A DNA stretch of 64,000 nucleotides, taken from positions 992,001 to 1,056,000 of the forward strand of contig NZ_JAUSTJ010000003.1 in assembly GCF_030812785.1 (NCBI RefSeq), written 5' to 3'. The DNA comes from Sphingomonas kyeonggiensis (GTDB lineage: Bacteria; Pseudomonadota; Alphaproteobacteria; Sphingomonadales; Sphingomonadaceae). Below are positions 41,493-50,422 of the stretch, in pieces (position 1 is the first letter of the stretch; the number at the start of each line of letters is the position of its first letter). The notes under the pieces were generated by a model. That model ran no database searches. It was not told the DNA's origin and saw only the letters and a list, made by a program, of their open reading frames with translations. The translations under genes and the position numbers were made by a program.

Positions 41493-42254
41493 ATGGGATC
41501 ACGGGAAGAGAAGGCTTCAACGGACGCGGGAGTCCCTGCAGAACGATTGACCTCCTCTCCCAGAGGGACCGGCCGCCGCTTGCGCGGCGCGGTCGCCCAT
41601 TATCTCGGTACCGCGATCGTCTCCGGTGAAATCGCCCCCGGCGAACGACTGACCGGCGAAGTGGCCAGTTCCGAAGCACTCGACGTATCGCGTAGCGCCT
41701 ATCGTGAAGCGGTGCAGGTGCTCACCGCGAAGGGACTGGTCGAGAGCCGGCCCAAGGCAGGCACGCGCGTATTGCCGCGAAGTCGCTGGAACATGCTCGA
41801 TCCGGCGGTCCTGGCATGGGCGTTTTCGGGGGAGCCGGACCTCGATTTCGTCCGCGACCTATTCGAGCTGCGCGCCATCGTCGAACCCAATGCGGCGCGC
41901 CTGGCCGCGGAGCGCCGGGACAAGGCCGACATCAAGGTGATGAAGGACGCCTTGGCGGCGATGCGGCGCCATACGCTTGCGACCGAGGCTGGACGCGCCG
42001 CCGATCGCGATTTCCACGATGCGCTGCTGCGGGCGTCGCACAACAATGCGCTCATCGCGCTCAGCGCTAGCATCGTCGCGGCGGTGACTTGGACGACCCA
42101 GTTCAAGCAGCGCGCCCGTGCCCTGCCGCGCGATCCGCTGCCCGACCATGTCCGCGTGTTCGATGCGATCGCGGCAGGCGATGCCGAGGGAGCAAGCGAG
42201 GCGATGCGCGTGCTTGTCGACCTTGCGCTCGAGGACACGCGCTCGTCGATGTGA
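41493..42254 (+). CDS. GntR-family regulator with FCD domain
   Basis: One-component regulator of 253 residues. The winged helix-turn-helix spans about residues 25-90 (LTGEVASSEALDVSRSAYREAVQVL, then GLVESRPKAGTRVLPR). The all-helical FCD effector domain follows (LFELRAIVEPNAARLAAER, then DRDFHDALLRASHN with putative metal-ligand histidines). ATG 41493 is the likely start; the frame opens at 41433. FCD regulators usually sense sugar acids or other carboxylates. It lies between GH51 and GH27, and GntR-form sites recur at promoters across the locus, so it is the best candidate for the local regulator. Confidence 0.9.
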   Translation: MGSREEKASTDAGVPAERLTSSPRGTGRRLRGAVAHYLGTAIVSGEIAPGERLTGEVASSEALDVSRSAYREAVQVLTAKGLVESRPKAGTRVLPRSRWNMLDPAVLAWAFSGEPDLDFVRDLFELRAIVEPNAARLAAERRDKADIKVMKDALAAMRRHTLATEAGRAADRDFHDALLRASHNNALIALSASIVAAVTWTTQFKQRARALPRDPLPDHVRVFDAIAAGDAEGASEAMRVLVDLALEDTRSSM

Positions 42255-42268
42255 CCGGGGGAGGGAGG

Positions 42269-44164
42269 TCAGTGCCGAAGCGCCGCCTCCGCCCAGGTCA
42301 CGGGATCCGGGAAGCGCGGCTTGCCCGGGGTCCGCGCGACCAGCTCGATCAGCGCCTTGCCGGCGACATTCGCTTCGAGCGGAGCGGCGGCCTCGCCGAA
42401 GCGTATCGGGCGCGAGCGCGCGAGCAGCTTGCCGTCGCCATAGATCTCGAAGGTCACCGGCTGGCTGCGATCGCGCGCGGAATCGTCGACGCCCACCAAA
42501 GTGGTGAAGCGTGCATAGCCCTTGTTGCGTACTTCGAGCCGCGAGTTGGCGAGGATGCCGATCCCGGTGTCGAAGCGCTTGCCGGCGACGCCGATCTGCT
42601 CGGACCAGGGCGTGCTGTCCGGCTGCGCGCCGCCCCAGCCGCCATAGCGCGGCGGCTCGCGCGAGATGCGCGTGCCGGCCCAAGGAAGGATCGCCCGGTG
42701 GACGAGCGGATCGACTTCGGGGGCGACCACCCCGTCGATCGCCGGGTTCACGCTGCCCGGCATCTCGGAGAGATAGAGCCCGTCGGGCAGCACCCGCTTG
42801 CCGGTGGCACGGAACAGTAGGGTCTCGCGCGGCGCGAGCGTCAGGTCCTGCCGATCGCGGAATTTGGACTGGGCGCCGGTCCAGATGTCGGTCAGCGAGA
42901 TATCGGCGTCCGCCGCATATTTCAGGTGCGACGCCATCAACGAGGCGGTGACCGGATCGGAGGTGCGGTTGAGCACCGCAACCGCCTTGTCGCCATTGGC
43001 GAGCGTCTTCACCAGGATGCTGACATCGTCGGAATCATAGGCGAGCACCGCCTGGTTGCCAGCTGGATCCTGATCGAGCGCGATGACTTCGCTCTTGCCG
43101 AGGATCGCCATCAGCGCCGGGTCTGCGCTCCGCAGGTCGTAGCCGATCATCAGCGGCGCGTTGAGCATCGCCCAGAGGCTGAAATGCGAGCGCGCCTCGG
43201 TCAGGTGCTTCGCGTCGAAATCGCCCGTGCCGATATAGAGCATGTCGGGATCGTTCCACGAGCCGGGATGCGCGTAGAGCGGGCGGCGGATCGAGGTGTC
43301 CATGTTGTGGAGCATGCGGCCCCAGATCGGGAAGATGTCCTCGCTGGTCCGCGAGATGCTGGCCATCTGCCGCGCCCAGGAGCGCACGTCCGCGGCGCCC
43401 CACAGGCAGAGCGAGAAGATGAAGTCATTGTCCGGATTGTTGCGCTCCAGCGCCTGGCGGACCCGGTCATAGAGCGCCTTGGTCGCGGCAATGTCCGTCG
43501 TGCCCAGCGAGCCGCTGTCGACCAGCGGGGTCAGCGCGCGGAACTCGCCGGACAATACCTTGGGCGAGTCGGGCCAGAGCCCGCGGATGCCGCAACCGTC
43601 GACCTTGATCAGGTCGAAGCCCCATTCGCCGAAATAGAGCGCGATGTCCTGGTCGACATGGCCGTACAGACCGACCTCGCGCTCGGCGACGGTGCCGCTC
43701 GGCTTGTTGGGGATGTCGTCGCTGTGGATCTGGCCGCAGCTGTTGCGGCCGATGTCCGAATAGATGCCGGCCTTGAAGCCCATGCCGTGCAGCTTGTCTG
43801 TGAGCGGGCGGAAGCTGGTCCGGCCGTCGGACAGCAGGGCGGAGGGGAATTTGTCAGTGCGGATTACCATCCGGCCATCGGCGGCGCGGCGCGCCCACCA
43901 GCCTTCGTCCAGATCGATATAGCGATAGCCCTTGGCGGCCAGACCCGACGAGGCGATGATCTGGGCGGAGCCGAGCAGCTTCGCCTCGCTGATGTCGAGC
44001 GCGAACGCGTTCCAGCTGTTCCAGCCCATCGGCGGCAGCTGGGCGGCGCCGCGCGTATAGGCGCTCCAGCGGCCGGTGGGCGCCAGCGGATCGGACTGGG
44101 CGGCCAGGGGCGGAGTCCAGAGCGCGGCGAGCGCGACCAGCGCGGTGGCGGCGGCGCGCTTCAC
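42269..44164 (-). CDS. GH27 alpha-galactosidase with C-terminal NPCBM-like domain
   Basis: Exported retaining glycosidase of 631 residues, removing terminal alpha-galactose (or a related sugar). After a signal peptide (ALWTPPLAAQ), the GH27 barrel opens with PPMGWNSWNAFALD and YRYIDLDEGWW. The nucleophile aspartate is in FDLIKVDGCG (about residue 188) and the second catalytic acid is likely in the RTSEDIFPIW region. A C-terminal beta-sandwich (about residues 495-631) resembles NPCBM. The frame extends to 44506, but the GTG at 44164 gives the signal peptide and a GTGA overlap with the esterase reading frame upstream. Confidence 0.9.
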   Translation of the reverse strand: MKRAAATALVALAALWTPPLAAQSDPLAPTGRWSAYTRGAAQLPPMGWNSWNAFALDISEAKLLGSAQIIASSGLAAKGYRYIDLDEGWWARRAADGRMVIRTDKFPSALLSDGRTSFRPLTDKLHGMGFKAGIYSDIGRNSCGQIHSDDIPNKPSGTVAEREVGLYGHVDQDIALYFGEWGFDLIKVDGCGIRGLWPDSPKVLSGEFRALTPLVDSGSLGTTDIAATKALYDRVRQALERNNPDNDFIFSLCLWGAADVRSWARQMASISRTSEDIFPIWGRMLHNMDTSIRRPLYAHPGSWNDPDMLYIGTGDFDAKHLTEARSHFSLWAMLNAPLMIGYDLRSADPALMAILGKSEVIALDQDPAGNQAVLAYDSDDVSILVKTLANGDKAVAVLNRTSDPVTASLMASHLKYAADADISLTDIWTGAQSKFRDRQDLTLAPRETLLFRATGKRVLPDGLYLSEMPGSVNPAIDGVVAPEVDPLVHRAILPWAGTRISREPPRYGGWGGAQPDSTPWSEQIGVAGKRFDTGIGILANSRLEVRNKGYARFTTLVGVDDSARDRSQPVTFEIYGDGKLLARSRPIRFGEAAAPLEANVAGKALIELVARTPGKPRFPDPVTWAEAALRH

Positions 44165-45240
44165 CTGCTGGCCCCGAACGCGAGGTTCTTGCTGAAGAAC
44201 GGGATCACATAATCCTGGAAGCGCATCGCCACCCCGCTGACATGGTCGCCGGAATATATCTCGAAGCTGTTGGCGATGCCGTGGCGATCGAGCGTTTCGT
44301 GCAGCTTGCGGGCATCGTCCTTCAGTCCGTCCCGGTTGCCGACATCGATGGCGATCGCGCGGTAGCGCCGCAGGTTGCCGATATATTGGTCGACAAAGGC
44401 AAGCGGGGCGTTCGCCGCCCATTTCGCCAGCACCTGCGGTTGCACGGCGCCGTCCTCCACCGGCAGGTCGAGGAAGAGCGGCGGTTTCTGCGGATTGGGC
44501 GACCAAGCCGCCGCGCTGGCGAGCTGCGCGCGCTCGCCCCAGCCGAGCTTCGTTGCCTCTTCGATCGACTTGAGCTTCTCCAGCGCCGCGCCGCTTGCCG
44601 CATTGAACTGGGAAGGATCGCGCGGCGACAGGCAGCAGGGGCTCATCATGTAGATGGCGCCGAACACGTCCGGATGTTTCATCCCGATCCGCGAGGTTCC
44701 GTAGCCGCCCATCGAATGACCGGCCAGGCCGCGGCTCTCACGTACCGGCAGCGTGCGGTAATGCGCGTCGATGTAACGGACCAGGTCGTGCGCCACGAAG
44801 CTCTCGAAATCGCCGGTGGTGACCGAGCTCGAATACATCGAGCCGTTGTGGACCGTCTTGCTGTCCGGGAAGACGACGATCATCTCGCGGGCGCCCTTGG
44901 CGAAGCCGCCCTCGACCGTCTGGGGCACGTGGATCTCCTTCGTCCACTGCTCTGCGCCGATTGAATAGCCGTGCAGCGCTTAGAGCACCGGATAGCGCTT
45001 GTGCGGATTCTTCGCATAGCCCGGTGGCAGGAGCACCAGCACATCCCGATCGGCTGATTCGCCTTCTAGATTGCCGGCGATCGCGGAGGAATGGACCTTG
45101 ATCCACTGCGTGGTGGCGGGAAGTGCACCCTGCACCGGCGCCGGTGCGTTGGTGGTGACCTGCGCCGATGCCGGCAGGGCGGTACCCGTGGACGTTAGCG
45201 CTACCAAAACTGCCGCCGCACGGGCCGATATTCTTGCCAT
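44161..45240 (-). pseudogene. exported alpha/beta hydrolase (esterase D-type) interrupted by one stop codon
   Basis: Two pieces in the same frame join without insertion or deletion. The N-terminal part has a signal peptide (TGTALPASAQ) and runs to KRYPVL, then TAA at 44982-44980, then ALHGYSIGAEQW and onward to the stop at 44161. The family normally has a tyrosine here (RYPVLYALHGY), so one base change explains the break. The rest is intact: serine in LAGHSMGGYGTSRIG, and the late IYSGDHVSGVAMRF with histidine. Restored length would be 359 residues. It may be a true recent pseudogene, a read-through case or an assembly error. The next gene overlaps by 4 nt. Confidence 0.85.
45193..45206. promoter_or_regulatory. 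LacI-type box inside the esterase signal-peptide codons
   Basis: On the minus strand this reads TGGTAGCGCTAACG, a near-perfect 14-bp palindrome encoding part of VALTS in the signal peptide. Related boxes lie at 47224, 47506 and 60373. A site about 40 bp inside the coding region could block transcription. Confidence 0.65.
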
Positions 45241-45416
45241 GATCCGGGATCCCCTCTTTGCGGATCGTTGTCCGCCTGGCTTATTAGTCAGCTTAATAAT
45301 GCTGGAGTCAATTGCCGAAATCTCGGAGTGATGCGCCGATCCAGCAGCAATTGCGGGCGGGAATCGGCTGTTTAATCCAGCTATCCTTTTGGAAATAAGT
45401 ACGAGTAATAGGCGGG

Positions 45417-46430
45417 CTAGCCACCGCGCAGGATCTGCATGATCGTCGCGCGGATCCGGCCGTAATTGGCGCGCAGCGGCCCGAGGATGCCGTGCCGTTC
45501 CTCAGGCAGGTGTGCGAGCGGATGGCCGTCAGGGCGGAACACATAGTGGTCGAAAAACGCCCGCCACGCCGCGCGTTCGGCGGCGGGGCGTTCGGCGATG
45601 GCGATCATCGCGAGCAGCATCGTCGTATAGGGTGCGTCCGGCCCGGCGTTGAACCCGTCCCACCAATAGTTGACGAGCAGGTTGACCGGTTCGGTCGCCT
45701 CGACCTGGTGCCACCAGAGTTTCGGGACGTAGAGCGCGTCTCCCGGCTCGAGTTCGACGACCAGCGCGCGTTCGCGTGCCGCCTCGAAGCGCGGATAGCG
45801 CGGATCGTCGGGACCGGAGCCGGCGGCCAGGCTCGTCGGCTGGCCGGCCATGGTGTGGTCGATCGGGCCGACATAGAGGTCACCGATCGCGTCGGGTGGG
45901 TAGAGGGTGAAGCGGCGCCTGCCGGCAACGACGACCGCGAGATTGTCATAGGTGTCGTAGTGGCAGGCCACCCGCGAGGCATTTCCGAGCCAGATGCGCG
46001 GCTGCACGCCGGGGCGGAGGAGGAGGGTGGTATTTTCTTCCGCGAAGCCCGGGAAGTGCAGCTCCGCTGGCAGGGAGCCGAGGTAGAGCGAGGGGAGGTC
46101 GGGTCGGTCTGCGGCGGCGGTGATGCGTGCCAGCGCCGCGGGTAGGGTCAGCGTCTCCCGGTCGAAATTGAACCCGCCGGCGCCGTCGCCATAGTCGTAG
46201 CGGCCGCCGATCGCAGGCGCGCCGACAAAGGCCTGGGCGGTGCGTCCGCTGTCGAAGCGGAGCAGATAGGTGAAGAGCGCTTGTCGTGACTCGCGCGCCG
46301 CTGCGACGGCGGGCCAATCCCTTGCGAGGCCGCGGAGAACCAGCGGTGCGCAGGGTTGCGCAACGGTGCGGGCGAAGGCTTCGGCATCGAGCGAGCTGGC
46401 CGAGCCTATCTCAGGAACGCTTGCGGGCAT
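45417..46430 (-). CDS. JmjC-like cupin (Cupin_8) protein
   Basis: A 337-residue protein of the cupin-8/JmjC superfamily, expected to bind Fe(II) and often 2-oxoglutarate. A metal-site pattern is visible in CHYDTYDNLAVVVAGRRRFT (His and Asp) with a later histidine in PKLWWHQVEA. Other motifs are PLVLRGLARDWPAV and LYLGSLPAELHFPGF. Hydroxylase activity is possible but unproven. ATG 46430 overlaps the SapC stop by one base (TAATG). The SapC/cupin/halogenase trio beside a TBDR is a known recurrent neighbourhood in proteobacterial sugar-uptake loci, with unknown biochemical purpose. Confidence 0.85.
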   Translation of the reverse strand: MPASVPEIGSASSLDAEAFARTVAQPCAPLVLRGLARDWPAVAAARESRQALFTYLLRFDSGRTAQAFVGAPAIGGRYDYGDGAGGFNFDRETLTLPAALARITAAADRPDLPSLYLGSLPAELHFPGFAEENTTLLLRPGVQPRIWLGNASRVACHYDTYDNLAVVVAGRRRFTLYPPDAIGDLYVGPIDHTMAGQPTSLAAGSGPDDPRYPRFEAARERALVVELEPGDALYVPKLWWHQVEATEPVNLLVNYWWDGFNAGPDAPYTTMLLAMIAIAERPAAERAAWRAFFDHYVFRPDGHPLAHLPEERHGILGPLRANYGRIRATIMQILRGG

Positions 46431-47119
46431 TAGTCTGAGTTTATTGTCAGGAGTCGATTGCGCAGATGTGCCAGCGCCGAGACCTGCTTGAGGGAATCGA
46501 CCATACAATAGGCGAGCTGGAGATAGCCGTTGCGGAACAGCGCGAGGGCGGCGCCGTCATCGAGCTCGCCGAGGCTGTCCAGGCTGATCGTGTACAGCCC
46601 CTGCAGCGTGACGGTTTCGCCGTCGTCGAAGCGCAGCGATATGTCGATCGGCTCGACCAGGCGATGGTCGAGCATCGCCTTGATGAAGCGGTCGGTTTCC
46701 TCGACTCCGTGCTTGAGCTGTCCGAGCACCTTCTGGATGTAGCGGAGGCGCTCCGCCGGCTGGCCATCGGCTTCAAAGAGCGGCTGCCCTTCCTGGTCAC
46801 TAAAGCGCGGACTTTCACGGTCAATCGCGATGTTCTCGCCCGAAATGAAGAAGCCCTGGCGTTCCAGATCAAGCGGCCGATAGGGGGCAGGGCCGTCCGG
46901 CTCGTCCAGCAGGTTCTCGCCCGGCCTGAAGCCGTACATCGCGCCCGTGTAGAACTGGCCGGTCTCGGCGCTCTTGGTCAGCAGGATCGGGCAGCGTGTC
47001 GCCGCCGTCGAGAATTCCGCCGCAACGACTTGCACGAAATGCGGCGTCTCCAGTCCGCTGGTCCGCACACGTAGGGTGCGGTGCGCTTCCAGGTCGAGCA
47101 GTTCCAGTTCGCGTGCCAT
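46430..47119 (-). CDS. SapC-family protein
   Basis: A 229-residue cytosolic protein matching the SapC family by HFVQVVAAEFSTAATRCPIL, TGQFYTGAMYGFRPGENLL and the C-terminal GYLQLAYCMVDSLKQVSALA. The family was named from S-layer-associated loci, but its activity is not established. Starts at 47119 and 47125 are both plausible; GGAG lies upstream of each. It is divergent from the TBDR, sharing a 300-bp control region with a LacI-type box and a partial GntR-type site, and co-transcribed with the cupin gene. Confidence 0.85.
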   Translation of the reverse strand: MARELELLDLEAHRTLRVRTSGLETPHFVQVVAAEFSTAATRCPILLTKSAETGQFYTGAMYGFRPGENLLDEPDGPAPYRPLDLERQGFFISGENIAIDRESPRFSDQEGQPLFEADGQPAERLRYIQKVLGQLKHGVEETDRFIKAMLDHRLVEPIDISLRFDDGETVTLQGLYTISLDSLGELDDGAALALFRNGYLQLAYCMVDSLKQVSALAHLRNRLLTINSD

Positions 47120-47223
47120 TCCCATCCCACTCCAGGGCTTGCTGCGCCGGCGCATTCGATGATGCGCGCGTCCGCAGGTCAAGTCGCCATATTTGCCTGA
47201 TAATTACACCGACAAAATATTCT

Positions 47224-47237
47224 TGATAGCGCTAACT
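47224..47237. promoter_or_regulatory. LacI-type box in the SapC/TBDR divergent control region
   Basis: TGATAGCGCTAACT, the same TAGCGCTA-centred box as at 45193, 47506 and 60373. It is placed to affect both the SapC and TBDR promoters. Confidence 0.65.
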
Positions 47238-47252
47238 TTATATGATTAGTTA

Positions 47253-47263
47253 TTGTCAGATTC
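47253..47263. promoter_or_regulatory. partial GntR-type site upstream of the TBDR
   Basis: TTGTCAGATTC keeps the left half TTGTCAG of the element at 39684 but has a degraded right half. Called only because of its position. Confidence 0.35.
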
Positions 47264-47426
47264 GCAGAAGATGAATCGGGAGGATAGCCATGCCACCTTG
47301 GTGCAAGCCAAGGGTCGTTGAGCCCTGTTCCGGATAAAATAGCGGTATTTCAACCGCCTGACTGCGGATCACGCGTCGAGGATGCTCGGCGTGACAACGA
47401 GCCCATACTCTGGAGGGGGTATCGAA

Positions 47427-50360
47427 ATGAAGGCTTTTAATAAACAGACAAATACTGTCCGGGCGCGCAATGTGGCCAGATTGGCGCTCGTCGGCGCAAC
47501 AAGTTTGTTAGCGCTAACGGCTGCTTCTCCTGCCTTTGCGCAGGACCAGGGTGGTTCCGCGCAGACCGGCGAGATCAGCGAGGCACAGGGCCAGGAGATC
47601 ATCGTCACCGGTATCCGCGGTTCGCTCCAGCGCAACCTCGACGCCAAGCGTGAAGCCTCGGGCGTCGTCGACGTGATCTCGTCGGAAGACATCGGCAAGT
47701 TCCCCGATTCGAACGTCGCCGCGTCGCTGCAGCGCCTGCCGGGCGTCTCGATCCAGCGTGACGGTACGCGCGGCGAGGCCAATGGCGTCACCATCCGCGG
47801 CTTCGGCGGCGACTTCAACGAGACGCTGATCGACGGGCGCCGCCTGTCGACCGCGACCGGTGGCCGCTCGATCGACTTCAGCACCGTCGGCTCCGACTTT
47901 GTCGGCGCACTGACCGTCTACAAGACGCCGGACGTCTCGGTCGGCGCCAACTCGATCGGCGCGACGATCAACATCTCCTATCCCAAGCCGCTCGACCGGC
48001 CGGGCTTCCACATCGCGGCCTCGGCCTCGGGCTCGTACCAGGACGAATCCAAGCGCGTCGTGCCGACCGGCGGCCTGCTGATCAGCCACACCTTTGCCGA
48101 TGACACCTTCGGCATCCTCGCGGACGTGATCTACACACGTCACGACACGCGGGTGAACAACGTCTTCGTGCACGGCTTCCCGGGTGGCCGCTACGCGCCG
48201 TGCCAGCAGGCCGGAAATGCTTCGGCCGCGACCTGCTCGCCGACCAGCGATCCGACCAGCGCTGCCTGGGCCGACGTGAACAACCGCCAGAGCGTGGTCG
48301 GCTTCTTCGAGCAGCAATATGGCGCGCAGCAGTCCTACACCAAGGATGAGCGCATCGACGGCCGCATCGCGCTTCAGTGGAAGCCGACCGACGGCCTGCT
48401 GCTCACCCTCGACAACAATTATTCCGACCAGCGCATCAACGCAGACACTTTCGGCTTCGGCATCTGGTTCAACCAGGGCTCGCTGCGCAATGTGAAGCTG
48501 GACGCCAATGGCGTGCCGCTCGACTTCACCCAGGCAGGCTCGCAGACCGACTTCACCGCGGCGCGCGACAGCAACTGGCGCAAGACCAACCAGACCGGCC
48601 TCAACGTGAAGTGGAATGCCACCGAACATCTCGAGATCGAGGCTGACGGCAGCATCTCGACCAGCTGGCTGAACCCGGACGGCCGCGTCAACTCGCGCGG
48701 CGCCGATATCGGCTATGGCTTCGGCATCGGCCCGTCGCTCGGCATTCAGATCAACGGTGACAGCGACAAGGTGCTTCCGTCGCTGGTGAACTATGGCGCC
48801 GGCGGCAACGCCAGCCGCTGGGCGGACCCGACAGTGATTGGGTCGCACGTGACCGTCAACATCGCCAACAAGAACACCGACTCGATCAAGCAGGGCAAGC
48901 TGCAGGCGAAGTGGTCGCAGGACGACCTGACGCTCACCGTCGGCGGCACCTATCTCGACGACAATTTCAAGTTCCGCAGCGCGAACACCTTCGCCAACAA
49001 TTACTGGCAGGCCTATTCCGGCTATGGTCCGGCGTCGGGCACCAGCGGTGGCGTGGCAATCCCGGCCAGCCTGTACAAGGGCATGGTGAGCACGTCGAAC
49101 TTCATCCCGGGTTATACCGGGGCGCTGCCGCCGACGCTGATCAACTTCTCGGCGATCGACTATCAGAACTATCTGACCGGCCTGGGCAATCCCCAGACCG
49201 CGGTGATCCCGGGCTACAATACCGGCTGCTGCACGGGCTTCACCGGCACGTTCGACGTGATGAACGATGTCGGCAGCTATCGGAACATCAGCGAGAAGAC
49301 CTGGGCGCTCTACCTGTCGGCGCAGTTCAAGACCGAAGTGGCGGGCATGCCCTTCCACTTCAACGCCGGCGTCCGCCAGGAATCGACCGACATCTCATCG
49401 ACCGGCATCGGCCGTCTGCCGACGTCGATCACCCCGAGTCTGACCGACCCGACGCTGCTCACGGTGAATTTCGGTCCGTCGCAGCAGGTCACCACCAAGA
49501 GCAACTACAGCTTCCTGCTGCCTGCGGTGGACGCCAAGCTCGAGCTGACCAAGAACCTGATCCTGCGCTTCGACGCGTCGCGCACGCTCACCCGTCCGAC
49601 GCTCAACCTGCTGACCCCGGTGCTAAACATCGGCAGCGGCCAGCGCGTCGGCGCGCTGACTGCGGACGGCGGCAACCCCGCGCTGAAGCCGTACCTGGCG
49701 GACAATTTCGATATCGCCGCCGAATGGTACTATCAGCGCAATTCCTATCTGGCGGTGAACTTCTTCCTGAAGAACGTCTCCAACTTCATCGTGCAGGGCA
49801 CGCAGCGCCAAACGATTAACAATGTGACCGATCCCTCGACGGGGCAGGCGGCACAGTTCGCGGTGTCACAGCGGATCAACGGTCCGGATGCGACGGTCCG
49901 TGGCGTCGAAGTTGCGCTGCAGCACACCTTTGGCAATACCGGCTTCGGCTTCATCGCCAACGGTACGATCGTGGGTACCAACAAGCCCTATGATCCGAAG
50001 GACATCAGCACGAGCGGCTTCGCCGTCACCGGCCTCGCCAATTCGGCCAACTTCGTCGGATTCTTCGACAAATACGGATTCGAGTTCCGTGCCGCGGTCA
50101 ACTGGCGTGACGAATATCTGCTCCAGTTCGGCCAGGTGCAGAACACCGGTGCCTTCGGTTCGGAGCCGACCTTCGTCAATGCGAGCACCCAGGTCGATCT
50201 GAGCGCGAGCTATCAGATCACCAAGGAGTTCAACGTCTTCGGTGAAGCGCTCAACGTCAACAATGCGACGATGAGCACGCGTGGCCGGTTCAAGAACCAG
50301 CTGCTCGACGTCTATGGCTATGGCCGGCGCTTCACGGCTGGCATCCGCTACCGTTTCTGA
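47427..50360 (+). CDS. TonB-dependent receptor of the polysaccharide locus
   Basis: Large outer-membrane receptor of 977 residues of the Xanthomonas/Caulobacter carbohydrate-transport type. The signal peptide ends ASPAFAQ. The plug has IIVTGIRGSLQRNLDAKR, ISSEDIGKFPDSNVAASLQR and LPGVSIQRDGTRGEANGVT, all typical of that subfamily. The barrel ends with DVYGYGRRFTAGIRYRF. It should import oligosaccharides released at the surface by the locus hydrolases. ATG 47427 has TGGAGGGGGT upstream. A LacI-type box is embedded in the signal-peptide codons. A strong terminator follows the gene, so the halogenase and GH3 may be less expressed. Confidence 0.93.
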   Translation: MKAFNKQTNTVRARNVARLALVGATSLLALTAASPAFAQDQGGSAQTGEISEAQGQEIIVTGIRGSLQRNLDAKREASGVVDVISSEDIGKFPDSNVAASLQRLPGVSIQRDGTRGEANGVTIRGFGGDFNETLIDGRRLSTATGGRSIDFSTVGSDFVGALTVYKTPDVSVGANSIGATINISYPKPLDRPGFHIAASASGSYQDESKRVVPTGGLLISHTFADDTFGILADVIYTRHDTRVNNVFVHGFPGGRYAPCQQAGNASAATCSPTSDPTSAAWADVNNRQSVVGFFEQQYGAQQSYTKDERIDGRIALQWKPTDGLLLTLDNNYSDQRINADTFGFGIWFNQGSLRNVKLDANGVPLDFTQAGSQTDFTAARDSNWRKTNQTGLNVKWNATEHLEIEADGSISTSWLNPDGRVNSRGADIGYGFGIGPSLGIQINGDSDKVLPSLVNYGAGGNASRWADPTVIGSHVTVNIANKNTDSIKQGKLQAKWSQDDLTLTVGGTYLDDNFKFRSANTFANNYWQAYSGYGPASGTSGGVAIPASLYKGMVSTSNFIPGYTGALPPTLINFSAIDYQNYLTGLGNPQTAVIPGYNTGCCTGFTGTFDVMNDVGSYRNISEKTWALYLSAQFKTEVAGMPFHFNAGVRQESTDISSTGIGRLPTSITPSLTDPTLLTVNFGPSQQVTTKSNYSFLLPAVDAKLELTKNLILRFDASRTLTRPTLNLLTPVLNIGSGQRVGALTADGGNPALKPYLADNFDIAAEWYYQRNSYLAVNFFLKNVSNFIVQGTQRQTINNVTDPSTGQAAQFAVSQRINGPDATVRGVEVALQHTFGNTGFGFIANGTIVGTNKPYDPKDISTSGFAVTGLANSANFVGFFDKYGFEFRAAVNWRDEYLLQFGQVQNTGAFGSEPTFVNASTQVDLSASYQITKEFNVFGEALNVNNATMSTRGRFKNQLLDVYGYGRRFTAGIRYRF
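47506..47519. promoter_or_regulatory. LacI-type box inside the TBDR signal-peptide codons
   Basis: TGTTAGCGCTAACG, with a perfect 12-bp core palindrome, encodes LLALT using the codons TTA and CTA, which are rare in this GC-rich sequence. This suggests the DNA site itself is under selection. Confidence 0.7.
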
Positions 50361-50373
50361 CCTTCCTCCTCAC

Positions 50374-50399
50374 CTGGGGATGTCTTTTGACATCCCCAG
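50374..50399 (+). terminator. rho-independent terminator after the TBDR
   Basis: CTGGGGATGTC (50374-50384) pairs perfectly with GACATCCCCAG (50389-50399) over a TTTT loop, followed by TCCTTTTTT. It lies between the TBDR and the halogenase, which reads in the same direction. Confidence 0.9.
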
Positions 50400-50422
50400 T
50401 CCTTTTTTGCTGAAAATCGGAA

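Noticed and set aside
42060..42075. CAGCGCTAGC in the GntR gene as another LacI-type box
   Set aside because: Only the central AGCGCTA core fits; the flanks do not, and it is deep in coding sequence with ordinary codons.
44161..44928. Treating the second esterase piece as an independent gene starting with GTG
   Set aside because: It would lack the oxyanion strand and signal peptide. The two pieces are in one frame and rejoin at a single stop codon, so a broken gene is the simpler reading.
45281..45299. TTATTA...TAATAA dyad upstream of the esterase as a GntR-type site
   Set aside because: It contains GTCAG, but the right half does not match the GT-NNN-AC form. It may be another site, but support is too weak to list.
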